Positions 26,081-34,449 of a DNA stretch of 64,000 nucleotides are shown piece after piece. The position numbers were made by a program, and so were the translations under genes. This stretch comes from Nitrosomonas sp. GTDB lineage: Bacteria > Pseudomonadota > Gammaproteobacteria > Burkholderiales > Nitrosomonadaceae. Below the pieces are notes generated by a model that ran no database searches, was not told the origin of the DNA, and saw only the letters and a program-made list of their open reading frames with translations. Positions within the stretch are counted from its first letter, which is position 1. Each line of letters starts with the position of its first letter. Location: the NCBI GenBank assembly GCA_031316255.1, contig JALDQW010000001.1, positions 186,001-250,000 of the forward strand, read 5' to 3'.

Positions 26081-26821
26081 TTAAGCAGCTAACCGGCAAC
26101 GAGTAAAATAGTCGTCTACTTTGTCCTTGACTTGATCGAAAACGGCTTTTCCGGCAGCTGTTGCACTACCGAGGGGCAGGATTAGAGAAGCCTGGCTTTC
26201 CGCTTCGTGCCACCACTGTACATAAGCATGAGCTTCCGTAAAAAAGTGGTTAACTTTCTCCAGCGAGACACCCGGTTGCCCTGAACGATCTTCTTCATAC
26301 CCTACGCATTCAATGATTTCTTTGATAGCTGTTCCAGAATCAATATCGGGTGTTGCAGAAGGTGTAATAATGCCATCGCCATTAAAGTGCGTATTGGAAA
26401 AAATTTTGTTTAAATCTTCTGTATCCGCAATAGTTATTTCAATAGCATCTGCTTTATTCAAACTACTTAATATTTGTTGTGCGGACGCTAATAGCACAGC
26501 ACCCTCTGGATCGTTCTCATTAATGGCTGCGAGCGGCAACACTTCACTCCCGTGCATCATATCTTCCGGGTTTTTCAATACAGTGGTCGTCCAATTAACC
26601 GCAGCTATTATTTCTGGCACCCTGATATGGCCATCGCCATCTGTATCGATTAATTCGAGTGTTTTGCTATCGATTTCGAGATTATTCGTAGGACAACTTA
26701 GCGCAGCCCACAATTTTTGATCAAGCGTTTCGAGCGATTTCAAATCATCCGCACAATCTAGACAAACCTGATCGAACCCGCCCGACCGGAAAAAGCGCCA
26801 TTGATAGAATTTATTGTTCAT
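26081..26821 (-). CDS. EF-hand protein, N-terminal piece of the split gene
   Basis: The 246-residue frame has a calcium-binding EF-hand DTDGDGHIRVPEI (about 70-82) and a second acidic loop HFNGDGIITPSATPD (about 150-164). It begins MNNKFYQWRFFRSGGFDQV and ends CRLAA followed by TAA. The next codons (DQRADEPLNPAIKEY) run straight into the downstream frame without shift. Together the two frames make a continuous protein of about 790 residues with one nonsense codon. The intact form would combine calcium-binding loops with a membrane C-terminus. Function unknown. Confidence 0.7.
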   Translation of the reverse strand: MNNKFYQWRFFRSGGFDQVCLDCADDLKSLETLDQKLWAALSCPTNNLEIDSKTLELIDTDGDGHIRVPEIIAAVNWTTTVLKNPEDMMHGSEVLPLAAINENDPEGAVLLASAQQILSSLNKADAIEITIADTEDLNKIFSNTHFNGDGIITPSATPDIDSGTAIKEIIECVGYEEDRSGQPGVSLEKVNHFFTEAHAYVQWWHEAESQASLILPLGSATAAGKAVFDQVKDKVDDYFTRCRLAA

Positions 26822-26982
26822 TTTATATCTCTACTGTAAAAATTTTTTTCAGATTATTAAAGAATCCATGTCACGCATATATAAAATCCAGGGCCTTATA
26901 CACCGCTACCATTTATTTCGATCTAAGAAACAAACAAGGCCACCGAGATTTCACAATGATTATAGTGTCCAAATCGTGCTTT

Positions 26983-28090
26983 TTATTTCACCCCTTCCTT
27001 CAAACTCGCCATAATAAACTGATTGAGATCGCCATCCAGAACCGCCTGGGTATTGCCGACCTCCACATTCGTTCTCAAATCCTTGATGCGCGACTGGTCG
27101 AGCACGTAGGAGCGGATTTGATGCCCCCAGCCGATATCCGTTTTGGTATCTTCTATGCTTTGTTTTTCTTCGTTGCGTTTGCGCAGTTCGGCTTCATAGA
27201 GTCTGGATTTTAACATCGACATCGCTTCCGCCTTGTTCTTGTGTTGGGAACGGCCACTCTGGCATTGCACCACAATGCCTGACGGATTATGCGTGATGCG
27301 CACCGCAGAATCGGTTTTATTGATATGCTGCCCGCCTGCACCCGAGGCGCGAAAGGTATCAATACGCAAATCCGCAGGATTGATATCCACCTCAAAAGAC
27401 TCATCGACCTCTGGATAAACGAAAATACTGGCAAATGAGGTATGACGGCGGTTGCCCGAGTCAAACGGCGACTTTCTGACCAGCCGGTGTATCCCGGTTT
27501 CGGTTCTCAAAAAACCATACGCGTATTCACCGGTCACTTTCAGACTGGCGCTTTTAATTCCCGCCACATCGCCCGGCGATTCCTCGAGCACTTCAACCTG
27601 CAGCCCCTGCCGTTCACAATAGCGTAAATACATGCGCTCCAACATTGCCGCCCAGTCCTGTGCTTCCGTGCCACCCGACCCTGACTGCACATCCACAAAA
27701 CAGTTGTTCGGATCCATGGGATCGGAGAACATCCGGTGAAATTCCAGCTTTGCAACAATCTCCTCCAATGTTTTTGTATCCGCAGCAACACTGTTGAGCG
27801 TTTCTTCATCGGATTCTTCTTTTGCAAGCGCAAATAACTCACGCGCATCGCTCAACTGGTGATCAATGGATTCCAGCGTCAGCACCACATCCTCCAACGC
27901 TTTCTTGTCACGGCCAACCTGTTCCGCCTGCTTGGCGTCGTTCCAGATCGCCGGATCTTCAAGCAAGCGGTTTAACTCGTCCAGCTTTGTTTTCTTGTCC
28001 TCGTAGTCAAAGATACCTCCGCAAGTCATTCCTACGCGTATCAAGTTCGTCTAGCTGATCTGCTAATGCATTAATTTGTTCGGCTTCCAT
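26983..28090 (-). CDS. prfB: Peptide chain release factor 2 with programmed +1 frameshift
   Basis: The gene starts at the ATG at 28088-28090 ([20 protein letters not shown]), runs to a UGA at 28007-28009, and continues in the +1 frame from GAC ([16 protein letters not shown]). One base, 28009, is skipped, so the coding parts are 28090-28010 and 28008-26983. The protein has the stop-codon reading tripeptide SPF in [17 protein letters not shown] and the catalytic GGQ in [18 protein letters not shown]2 ends translation at UGA and UAA. It controls its own level through the frameshift. Length is normal (about 368). Confidence 0.96.
28007..28020 (-). promoter_or_regulatory. prfB +1 frameshift signal
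   Basis: On the coding strand the site reads GGAGGTATCTTTGAC: a Shine-Dalgarno-like GGAGG three bases before CTT-TGA-C. This is the well-known autoregulatory signal; low RF2 lets the ribosome slip on CTT into +1. Confidence 0.95.
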
Positions 28091-28272
28091 TACACTTGTT
28101 CCCGGTAATTATTCTAAAAGATATATTGTAAAGTAATCTAAGACAAATCTTCACGTCCGTACCATTTACAGGCCATTTATTGCTGCAAAATGACTGTTTT
28201 CATTTCGTGGACAGCGTTTCTTTATTAAAATACCGGGATGTATTCATTTCTTCAATTCTGACTATCGATTTA

Positions 28273-28977
28273 ATGCCGAATTACTTTGCCCTTATCCCGG
28301 CTGCCGGATATGGTTCGCGGATGGGAAATCAGTTGCCCAAACAGTATTTAAACCTGGCCGGCAAGCCAATGATTTATCATGCAATCCAGACATTGTGCAC
28401 GTCGCATCACATTGTGCGTGTTTTTATTGTGCTGTCACCGAATGATCCCGAATGGCAAAAATACGACTGGGCTGCATTTTCAGACAAGCTGAGTGTTTTT
28501 TATTGCGGCGGGGAAACGCGTGCCGACAGTGTACTGAATGGATTAAGCACCGCTTCCGGACAGTTTTCCCTGCAATCCAATGACTGGATTCTGGTGCATG
28601 ATGCGGCGCGGCCGTTACTCACACACGATCAACTCAATCAGCTGATCAGTGAGATTGCAGACGATGCTGTCGGTGGACTGCTGGCGATACCGGTAGCCGA
28701 CACACTCAAACGCAGCGACACAAGCACCCGTGTCATACACACAGAACCCCGGGAAAATCTGTGGCAGGCGCAAACGCCGCAAATGTTTCGATACGCCATG
28801 CTCATGGATGCGCTGAGCAATACAGTCACCATGAATATCACCGATGACGCCAGCGCTATCGAAGCCATGGGATTTCAACCGAAGCTTGTACACACCAAAG
28901 CCTACAACTTCAAAATCACCTATCCCCAGGACTTGGAACTCGCCGAACTCATTCTACAAAAAAAGGAAAAACAATGA
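28273..28977 (+). CDS. ispD: 2-C-methyl-D-erythritol 4-phosphate cytidylyltransferase
   Basis: This methylerythritol-phosphate pathway enzyme adds CMP to methylerythritol phosphate. The ATG at 28273 gives [20 protein letters not shown], the usual nucleotide-binding start; upstream extension to 28180 has no support. [44 protein letters not shown] and [14 protein letters not shown] follow, and [12 protein letters not shown] is also typical. The stop codon overlaps the start of ispF (ATGA), as in many proteobacteria. About 234 residues, normal. Confidence 0.94.
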   Translation: MPNYFALIPAAGYGSRMGNQLPKQYLNLAGKPMIYHAIQTLCTSHHIVRVFIVLSPNDPEWQKYDWAAFSDKLSVFYCGGETRADSVLNGLSTASGQFSLQSNDWILVHDAARPLLTHDQLNQLISEIADDAVGGLLAIPVADTLKRSDTSTRVIHTEPRENLWQAQTPQMFRYAMLMDALSNTVTMNITDDASAIEAMGFQPKLVHTKAYNFKITYPQDLELAELILQKKEKQ

Positions 28978-29459
28978 ACGCCATAAGAATAGGACAAGGC
29001 TCCGATGTGCACCAGCTGGTTGAAAACCGGAAATTGATCATCGGCGGCGTCACCATTCCGCATGAAAAGGGTTTGCTGGGTCATTCCGATGCCGACGTGC
29101 TGCTTCATGCGCTGTGCGACGCATTGCTGGGCGCTGCCGCCTTGGGTGACATCGGAAGGCATTTCTCTGACACGGACGCACAATATAAGAATGCCGACAG
29201 CCGCGAATTATTGCGCAAAGTTAACCAGTTATTGCGAGAACGCGGTTATGACATCATCAATATCGATGCAACCATTATCGCGCAGGCGCCAAAAATGGCG
29301 CCCCATATTCCGCTTATGATTGTAAATATTGCACAGGATCTCGGCATGCCTGAAAGCAGCATCAACATCAAGGCCAAGACTGCCGAACACCTGGGCGCAA
29401 TTGGGCGCAAGGAAGGCATTATGGCCGAAGCCGTCTGCCTGATTAATCGAACTGATTAA
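28974..29459 (+). CDS. ispF: 2-C-methyl-D-erythritol 2,4-cyclodiphosphate synthase
   Basis: The 161-residue enzyme forms the cyclic diphosphate intermediate of isoprenoid synthesis. The zinc-binding residues lie in GSDVHQL (Asp and His) and [20 protein letters not shown] (His). [18 protein letters not shown] and [19 protein letters not shown] complete the family pattern. It overlaps ispD by 4 bases, so the two are coupled in translation. The stop codon lies inside a tandem array of 13-base units that continues downstream. Confidence 0.95.
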   Translation: MNAIRIGQGSDVHQLVENRKLIIGGVTIPHEKGLLGHSDADVLLHALCDALLGAAALGDIGRHFSDTDAQYKNADSRELLRKVNQLLRERGYDIINIDATIIAQAPKMAPHIPLMIVNIAQDLGMPESSINIKAKTAEHLGAIGRKEGIMAEAVCLINRTD

Positions 29460-29487
29460 GCGATCTGATTAAGCGAACTAACCAAGC
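29447..29487 (+). repeat. Three imperfect 13-base tandem repeats across the ispF stop codon
   Basis: CGAACTGATTAAG, CGATCTGATTAAG and CGAACTAACCAAG follow each other directly and lead into CGAG. The first unit contains the ispF stop codon, so the array could vary the distance to the next gene or the C-terminus. Confidence 0.7.
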
Positions 29488-29515
29488 GAGCCGGCCAGCA
29501 GTGACGATTGACACC

Positions 29516-30064
29516 ATGAATAATATCGTTAACAACAAGAACGAGAAATACGCACGCCTGTTTTTCGCCCTACAGTCTTCAAAGAAAATACAAAAGACGC
29601 TTGGCCAGGTCGTGGAAAAACTGATTCAACACGATGGCGGACGGCTGATAAAACCGGAAAACATTCATCTGACATTGTTATTCCTCGGCAAAACCGATAT
29701 CGATAAAATAACGGCACTTAAAACCGCGGTCGGAAATATAACGGCTAAAACGTTTAATCTGACAATCGGAAAAACCCGATTCTGGAAGCGCAACCAGATC
29801 ATTTATGCGCACGCAGACATTTATCCGCCGGAACTCTTTACGTTAGTCGATGCGATAAAAAATGCGGTGCAAAATGCGGGGTTTGAATTTGACAGCCGCG
29901 CATTCAAACCCCATATTACGCTTGCCAGAAAAGTGACCTGTCACACGCCGGTTGATTTCCAGCAGCCCATACAATGGCATGTCAAGGAATGGCTGCTGAT
30001 GCAATCGAAGCAAACTGACCAGGGTATCCGCTATACTACCCTTGGCCGGTGGCCACTTCACTAG
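29516..30064 (+). CDS. thpR: RNA 2',3'-cyclic phosphodiesterase
   Basis: A 2H-phosphoesterase with the two defining motifs: HLTL in ENIHLTLLFLGKTD and HITL in FKPHITLARKV. YARLFFALQSSKKIQ at the start and TLGRWPLH at the end are typical of ThpR (LigT). It opens 2',3'-cyclic RNA phosphates. The start is taken as the ATG at 29516; a GTG five codons earlier is possible, and neither has a good ribosome-binding site. Length about 182. It is followed at once by tsaB, so the genes are probably one transcript. Confidence 0.85.
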   Translation: MNNIVNNKNEKYARLFFALQSSKKIQKTLGQVVEKLIQHDGGRLIKPENIHLTLLFLGKTDIDKITALKTAVGNITAKTFNLTIGKTRFWKRNQIIYAHADIYPPELFTLVDAIKNAVQNAGFEFDSRAFKPHITLARKVTCHTPVDFQQPIQWHVKEWLLMQSKQTDQGIRYTTLGRWPLH

Positions 30065-30098
30065 AGTTTCCTATGTTCTTGTTACGTTATTCACAATA

Positions 30099-30770
30099 TT
30101 GAAGATCCTTGCTTTCGACACTTCCACTGAATACTGTTCTGTTGCACTTTTTCTGGATGGGAAAATCATCAAAACAGAAACGCACGCCGGACAGCGTCAT
30201 TCAGAATTATTGCTGCCCATGGTTCAGAGAATCCTCGACGAAACGGGACTTGAAATAACCGGTATCGATGGCATTGCCTTCGGCGCGGGCCCCGGTTCTT
30301 TTACCGGACTCAGAATCGCCTGCGGCGTGGCGCAGGGACTCTCATTTGCTACAAATTTACCGGTTATTGGCATCAGCACGCTTGAAGCGGTCGCGCAGCA
30401 AAGCACACACGATAAAGTCATTGTGGCCCTCGATGCGCGCATGGGCGAAATTTATCACGCCGCGTACATCAGACACGCGAATAACTGGCAAGCTGTGAGC
30501 GAACCGATGTTATGCGCGCCAGAACATGCACCGGCAGTATCCGGCGCACAATGGATCGGCTGCGGCAGTGGATTTGACAAGTACGATCGCGTATTATCGG
30601 AACGCTATGCACCGGATCTTTTAAAAATCGATTATGGCCGCTATCCCCATGCCCAGGAAATCGCGCAACTTGCTGCCGCCAGACCGCTTGAAGCGTTTAA
30701 TACCGATCCCGCGCAAGCCGCACCGGTTTATATTCGTAACAAAGTAGCACTCAAGGAAAGCGAGCGATGA
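30099..30770 (+). CDS. tsaB: tRNA threonylcarbamoyladenosine synthesis protein TsaB
   Basis: TsaB pairs with TsaD to make the t6A modification on tRNAs reading ANN codons. The likely start is TTG at 30099, giving (M)KILAFDTSTEYCSVALF, the usual TsaB N-terminus; the frame is open upstream to a TTG at 30042 inside thpR. GQRHSELLLPMVQRILDETG, GIAFGAGPGSFTGLRIACG and GLSFATNLPVIGISTLEAVA are strongly conserved segments. No good ribosome-binding site is visible, so translation may be coupled to thpR. It ends in an ATGA overlap with rimI. Confidence 0.88.
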   Translation: MKILAFDTSTEYCSVALFLDGKIIKTETHAGQRHSELLLPMVQRILDETGLEITGIDGIAFGAGPGSFTGLRIACGVAQGLSFATNLPVIGISTLEAVAQQSTHDKVIVALDARMGEIYHAAYIRHANNWQAVSEPMLCAPEHAPAVSGAQWIGCGSGFDKYDRVLSERYAPDLLKIDYGRYPHAQEIAQLAAARPLEAFNTDPAQAAPVYIRNKVALKESER

Positions 30771-31228
30771 CTGCAACCACGCAATTGAATCCAAGTGTCA
30801 GGGAAATGCGTGAATCGGATTTGACCCGGATCATATTGATCGAACGCGAAATCTTTCTTTTTCCGTGGTCACCGGCAAATTTCGCCGACTCGATTCAATC
30901 GGGCTATCTTTGCAGGGTCATGGAAGACAACAACGCCATTCTCGGCTACAGCATCATGATGATAGGGCCGGATGAAGCGCATATCCTGACACTCGGCATA
31001 AACCCCCAGTGGCAAAACAAAGGTTTGGGCAGAAAGCTGTTAAACTACCTGTTCGAGCTTGCCCGCGAAAACAACGCGAAGTCGATGCTGCTCGATGTCC
31101 GCGAATCCAATCATGGCGCCGCCAAACTCTATAAACAACTCGGTTTCGAGCAAATCGCCACGCGCAAGGGTTATTATCCGGCCATGTGCGGACGCGAGGA
31201 TGCATTGGTGATGCGCTTGATGCTATGA
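30767..31228 (+). CDS. rimI: Ribosomal protein S18-alanine N-acetyltransferase
   Basis: This GNAT-fold acetyltransferase (153 residues) contains VREMRESDLTRIILIEREIF and FPWSPANFADSIQSG. The acetyl-CoA-binding LGINPQWQNKGLGRKLLNYL is followed by LDVRESNHGAAKLYKQLGFE. The tsaB-rimI overlap (ATGA at 30767-30770) is a common arrangement in proteobacteria. It acetylates the N-terminal alanine of ribosomal protein S18. A hairpin MITE begins at the base right after its stop codon. Confidence 0.92.
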   Translation: MTATTQLNPSVREMRESDLTRIILIEREIFLFPWSPANFADSIQSGYLCRVMEDNNAILGYSIMMIGPDEAHILTLGINPQWQNKGLGRKLLNYLFELARENNAKSMLLDVRESNHGAAKLYKQLGFEQIATRKGYYPAMCGREDALVMRLML

Positions 31229-31358
31229 AGGGCACCTCTAAAAATCCATACTTCGTTACTCACAAAAAATGTTTCCTTACATATCTATCATATGCTGCGT
31301 CAACATTTTTTGCTCGCGCCTTGTCTTGTTTAAAACTATGAATTTTTAAAGGTGCCCT
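31229..31358. mobile_element. Hairpin MITE, copy 2
   Basis: The 130-bp copy has ends AGGGCACCTCTAAAAATCCA and, inverted, AGGGCACCTTTAAAAATTCA. Its internal arms CAAAAAATGTT and AACATTTTTTG pair. Compared with copy 1 at 21627 the A-T pair in the stem has become G-C on both sides at once. It fills the space between rimI and the uracil-DNA glycosylase gene exactly. Confidence 0.85.
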
Positions 31359-31365
31359 GGTTACA

Positions 31366-32088
31366 ATGAATACACGGCGCAAAATCATTCTCCGCGAACT
31401 GGGACTGACGCCGCTATGGCGTTTGAGACAAAATGCAGCAGCACTGGATTCACCGCCGGAAACAACCAATGCTGCGATAACTCGGCAGCATGCTTCGGAA
31501 CAGCCCGGTAAACAGAATTCCGAAATCGGACAAATGGACTGGACGCAACTGGCGTCAACGGTAGCCGGTTGCACAGCTTGCGCATTACGGCAAACCTGCA
31601 CGCAAACGGTTTTTGGCGTAGGCGATCAAAACGCGGACTGGCTCTATATCGGCGAAGGCCCCGGCGCACGAGAAGACACACTGGGCGAACCGTTTGTCGG
31701 TCAAGCCGGAAAACTGCTCGACAACATGCTGGCCGCCATCGGGCTCAAACGCGGGCAAAATGTGTATATCACCAACATCGTCAAATGCCGCCCGCCCAAT
31801 AACAGAAATCCCAGCGACGATGAAGCGCGGCAGTGCGCCCCCTATCTCACAAGACAAATTGAATTAATCAGGCCAAAGCTGATCGTCGCACTGGGTAAAG
31901 TCGCCGCACAGAATCTACTGAACAGCAACGACAGCATCGCCAATCTGCGCGGCAAAATCCATGACTATTCAGGCATTCCATTGATTGTAACGTATCATCC
32001 GGCGTATTTATTACGCGCACTGCCCGAAAAAGCCAAGGCCTGGAAGGATTTGTGTATGGCGAGGAATTTTATGGAATCGCAATCTTAA
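31366..32088 (+). CDS. Uracil-DNA glycosylase, family 4 (iron-sulfur type)
   Basis: The 240-residue enzyme removes uracil from DNA. Its iron-sulfur cysteines include those in GCTACALRQTC; the active-site loop is GEGPGAREDTLGEPFVGQAG. Then ITNIVKCRPPNNRNPSDDEA and VTYHPAYLLR complete the family-4 pattern. The N-terminal about 60 residues are variable, as in proteobacterial members. It starts 8 bases after the hairpin MITE, so its leader is formed by the element, and probably once belonged to the tsaB-rimI transcript. Confidence 0.9.
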   Translation: MNTRRKIILRELGLTPLWRLRQNAAALDSPPETTNAAITRQHASEQPGKQNSEIGQMDWTQLASTVAGCTACALRQTCTQTVFGVGDQNADWLYIGEGPGAREDTLGEPFVGQAGKLLDNMLAAIGLKRGQNVYITNIVKCRPPNNRNPSDDEARQCAPYLTRQIELIRPKLIVALGKVAAQNLLNSNDSIANLRGKIHDYSGIPLIVTYHPAYLLRALPEKAKAWKDLCMARNFMESQS

Positions 32089-32108
32089 GTATGAATGTGA
32101 ATTGACAT

Positions 32109-32205
32109 CAGTAAACACGCAACCAATTCTCAAATGTTTGCTGTTCAATCCATGCAACGATAATACAGCAGCCTGTAATCGCCTGCCACGCTTCAATATG
32201 ATGTC
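32109..32205 (-). pseudogene. Fossil fragment of an IS66-type tnpA gene
   Basis: On the minus strand this stretch matches the tnpA gene of the IS66 unit at 40525-40821 over about 97 bases with many changes and gaps: AAGCGTGGCAGGCGA, then TGGATTGAACAGCAAACATT and GGTTGCGTGTTTA are recognisable. The frame is broken. The rest of 32089-32331 shows nothing. Confidence 0.7.
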
Positions 32206-32331
32206 CCTACTAAACAACTGACATCCTCTCGCAACGACTCGATCTGTAACAACAGCATTATCTCTCACCAACGCTATACAATTTCATCACATTAGCACAC
32301 CAACAACTCAGAAATGACGAGTGCATTTATC

Positions 32332-34422
32332 TCAATACACTTCGAATTGCTTTGTAACAAGAGCAGTTCCGTTACTGTAACTGTAATATCGAATTTCATA
32401 TTTACCCGGTTGCCGAGGCGCGGTTATAACAATTGATTTATCATTAGATGCGTGATGATATGATATATCTTTAGGTATCGTATTTTTCTCCCATTCAGTT
32501 GAAGCCAAAAAAACGATATCGCCCGGCGCATTTGGGCTATTTTTAATCACAACCTCGAAACGTGTTCCCACCTGCATACTTTCAGGAATATCAAGAATAA
32601 CATTAGGTAGTGTAACTTCAATAGAATGTCGCGCCAATAAGCCACCATATTTAACATTAAAAAACCTGATCTCATAGTCACCTGGTTTTGTTGGAGCTAC
32701 CATCAATAAAGGTGAACCATCTTCAATATCATCTTCAAGTGCATCCTGCCGTCCTTCATGTTCATATTTATAGTATAGGTCAACAGGTTCATTAGGCTCT
32801 GACCAAAAGACGATATCTCCTTTACCACCTCGCCCCGTAAATTCAACTTCGATTGGACTGCCAGCCGGTACCCGATGTGGCCCGTTTAGTGTTACTTCGG
32901 GCAGAACAGTTTCGAATTCAGCAAAGCTAATGGAAACCTCATTATCCCAGCTGAAGTATCGGACTTCCCATAATCCTTCTTTGGCAGGCGTTGGCAATGT
33001 AAGCGTTTCGCCTTCTTCTGCACTCGCAGTATAGGATAAATCGCTTGGTTTTATGTATGTTGGTAAATCTCGGGGAGCAACAAATAAAATATCTTCAGGT
33101 GAGCTTGGGCCTGACCATTCAACCTTCACATCGGCACCAACAATGACTTTTTCTGGAACTGTTAATTTAATGCCAGGTGGACCTACTGTAAATTTTTTTC
33201 GCGCAATAACTCTTTTTTTCTCGATGTCATAATAACGCAATTCATATTCTCGCGGATTTATCGGTACCGACAACTGTTTTTTATCACTAACGTTCACACG
33301 AAAAATTTTTTTCTCGTCTGTTTCTATTTCCAAGTCTGGTGCGCTAAGCGTCATAATATATATAAGGTCACCATCATTACCGATAAAATCCCATGTAAAC
33401 TTAATCTTACTTCCTGCAGGAATATCACCCTCACCAATGACATTGATCTCCTTCTCGTCACGTTTTAAGGGAACCGTTGCGATCGTCAATTTATCCGGTT
33501 TAACCTCGACTCGTACACTGCCAAACACATCAGCATCAAGTCCACGCACGTAAATTTCATATTCACCAGGCTCAATATCATCGATGACACCACCCGAATA
33601 ATTCTCTTCAAATCTAGGCGTTTCTGTTTTTACAGACAGAATTGTCCATTCAAGTTCAGTACCCCGGAGCTCTCCACCCTCTACTTTAAGCTGCAAACCA
33701 AACACTGAATCTGAGTCAAGTTCAGCTGCCACAACATTCATCGCTTTTTGAAGTTGCTCGGGAATATCAGACTCAAAATATGAACCACCTGTTTCTTCAG
33801 CGATACATTTAAGCTGCTCTTTGCCTTCTTCTTCAGCAATGGTAAAAGCGACAGTGCTAATTGTTATAGCAGGATTAAGCTCTTTGAGTGAGTGTGCAAT
33901 AGCGCAAGGATTTTGATTGCAGCTCTCTTGGCCATCACTAAAAAGAAAAATTGAAGTGCCCAAACCTTCACCCTTACGACCTTTTAGGCTTTCAACTGCT
34001 TGTTTTATCGAAGCAGATAATGGCGTTTTCCCTCGTGGTTTTAAATTCACAACAGCTTTTATCAAATTCTCACGATCCAGCTTGCTTGACTGAAGTGACA
34101 CAAGTACCTCAATATCCTCACAATCCGCCTCTCTATTATGTCCATAAGACATCAGCCCTACTCTAGCGTTATCAGTTAATTTGTTTTTAAAGAGATCTAT
34201 TAGTGATTTTTTTACTGTAGTAATTTTGGCCTCACCGTTTCTTTGTCCCCACATACTTCCTGAACCATCGATAATGATAATGCCGCCTTTTTTGCTTTGA
34301 TTGAGAGTAGTTGCAATATTTTCTTCTTCAATTATATTTTCTGCAGCAACATGTTGAGTTAATAGTAAAACGGTTAAAAATAAAACAGCCATTGAAAAGT
34401 GAGTTTTTGTGATAATTTTCAT
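32332..34422 (-). CDS. Exported VWA-domain protein with three Ig-like repeats
   Basis: The 696-residue protein has a signal sequence (hydrophobic to about 27, HVAAENI). The von Willebrand factor A domain (about 45-235) has the metal-site motif IDGSGSMWGQ, a second-loop threonine in RGKTPLSASIKQAVESLKG and FLFSDGQESCNQNPC. Beta-rich repeats then recur at about 410, 520 and 610: LTVPEKVIVGADVKVEWSGP, LNGPHRVPAGSPIEVEFTGR and LDIPESMQVGTRFEVVIKNS. Each is followed by DILF/DIVF and a W or YEIRYY/EIRFF ending. It is exported and probably binds protein or another ligand through metal. It lies 27 bases downstream of the TIR gene, in one transcript. Confidence 0.85.
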   Translation of the reverse strand: MKIITKTHFSMAVLFLTVLLLTQHVAAENIIEEENIATTLNQSKKGGIIIIDGSGSMWGQRNGEAKITTVKKSLIDLFKNKLTDNARVGLMSYGHNREADCEDIEVLVSLQSSKLDRENLIKAVVNLKPRGKTPLSASIKQAVESLKGRKGEGLGTSIFLFSDGQESCNQNPCAIAHSLKELNPAITISTVAFTIAEEEGKEQLKCIAEETGGSYFESDIPEQLQKAMNVVAAELDSDSVFGLQLKVEGGELRGTELEWTILSVKTETPRFEENYSGGVIDDIEPGEYEIYVRGLDADVFGSVRVEVKPDKLTIATVPLKRDEKEINVIGEGDIPAGSKIKFTWDFIGNDGDLIYIMTLSAPDLEIETDEKKIFRVNVSDKKQLSVPINPREYELRYYDIEKKRVIARKKFTVGPPGIKLTVPEKVIVGADVKVEWSGPSSPEDILFVAPRDLPTYIKPSDLSYTASAEEGETLTLPTPAKEGLWEVRYFSWDNEVSISFAEFETVLPEVTLNGPHRVPAGSPIEVEFTGRGGKGDIVFWSEPNEPVDLYYKYEHEGRQDALEDDIEDGSPLLMVAPTKPGDYEIRFFNVKYGGLLARHSIEVTLPNVILDIPESMQVGTRFEVVIKNSPNAPGDIVFLASTEWEKNTIPKDISYHHASNDKSIVITAPRQPGKYEIRYYSYSNGTALVTKQFEVY

Positions 34423-34449
34423 TTTTCCCCCATTCCTATAAGTTGACGA

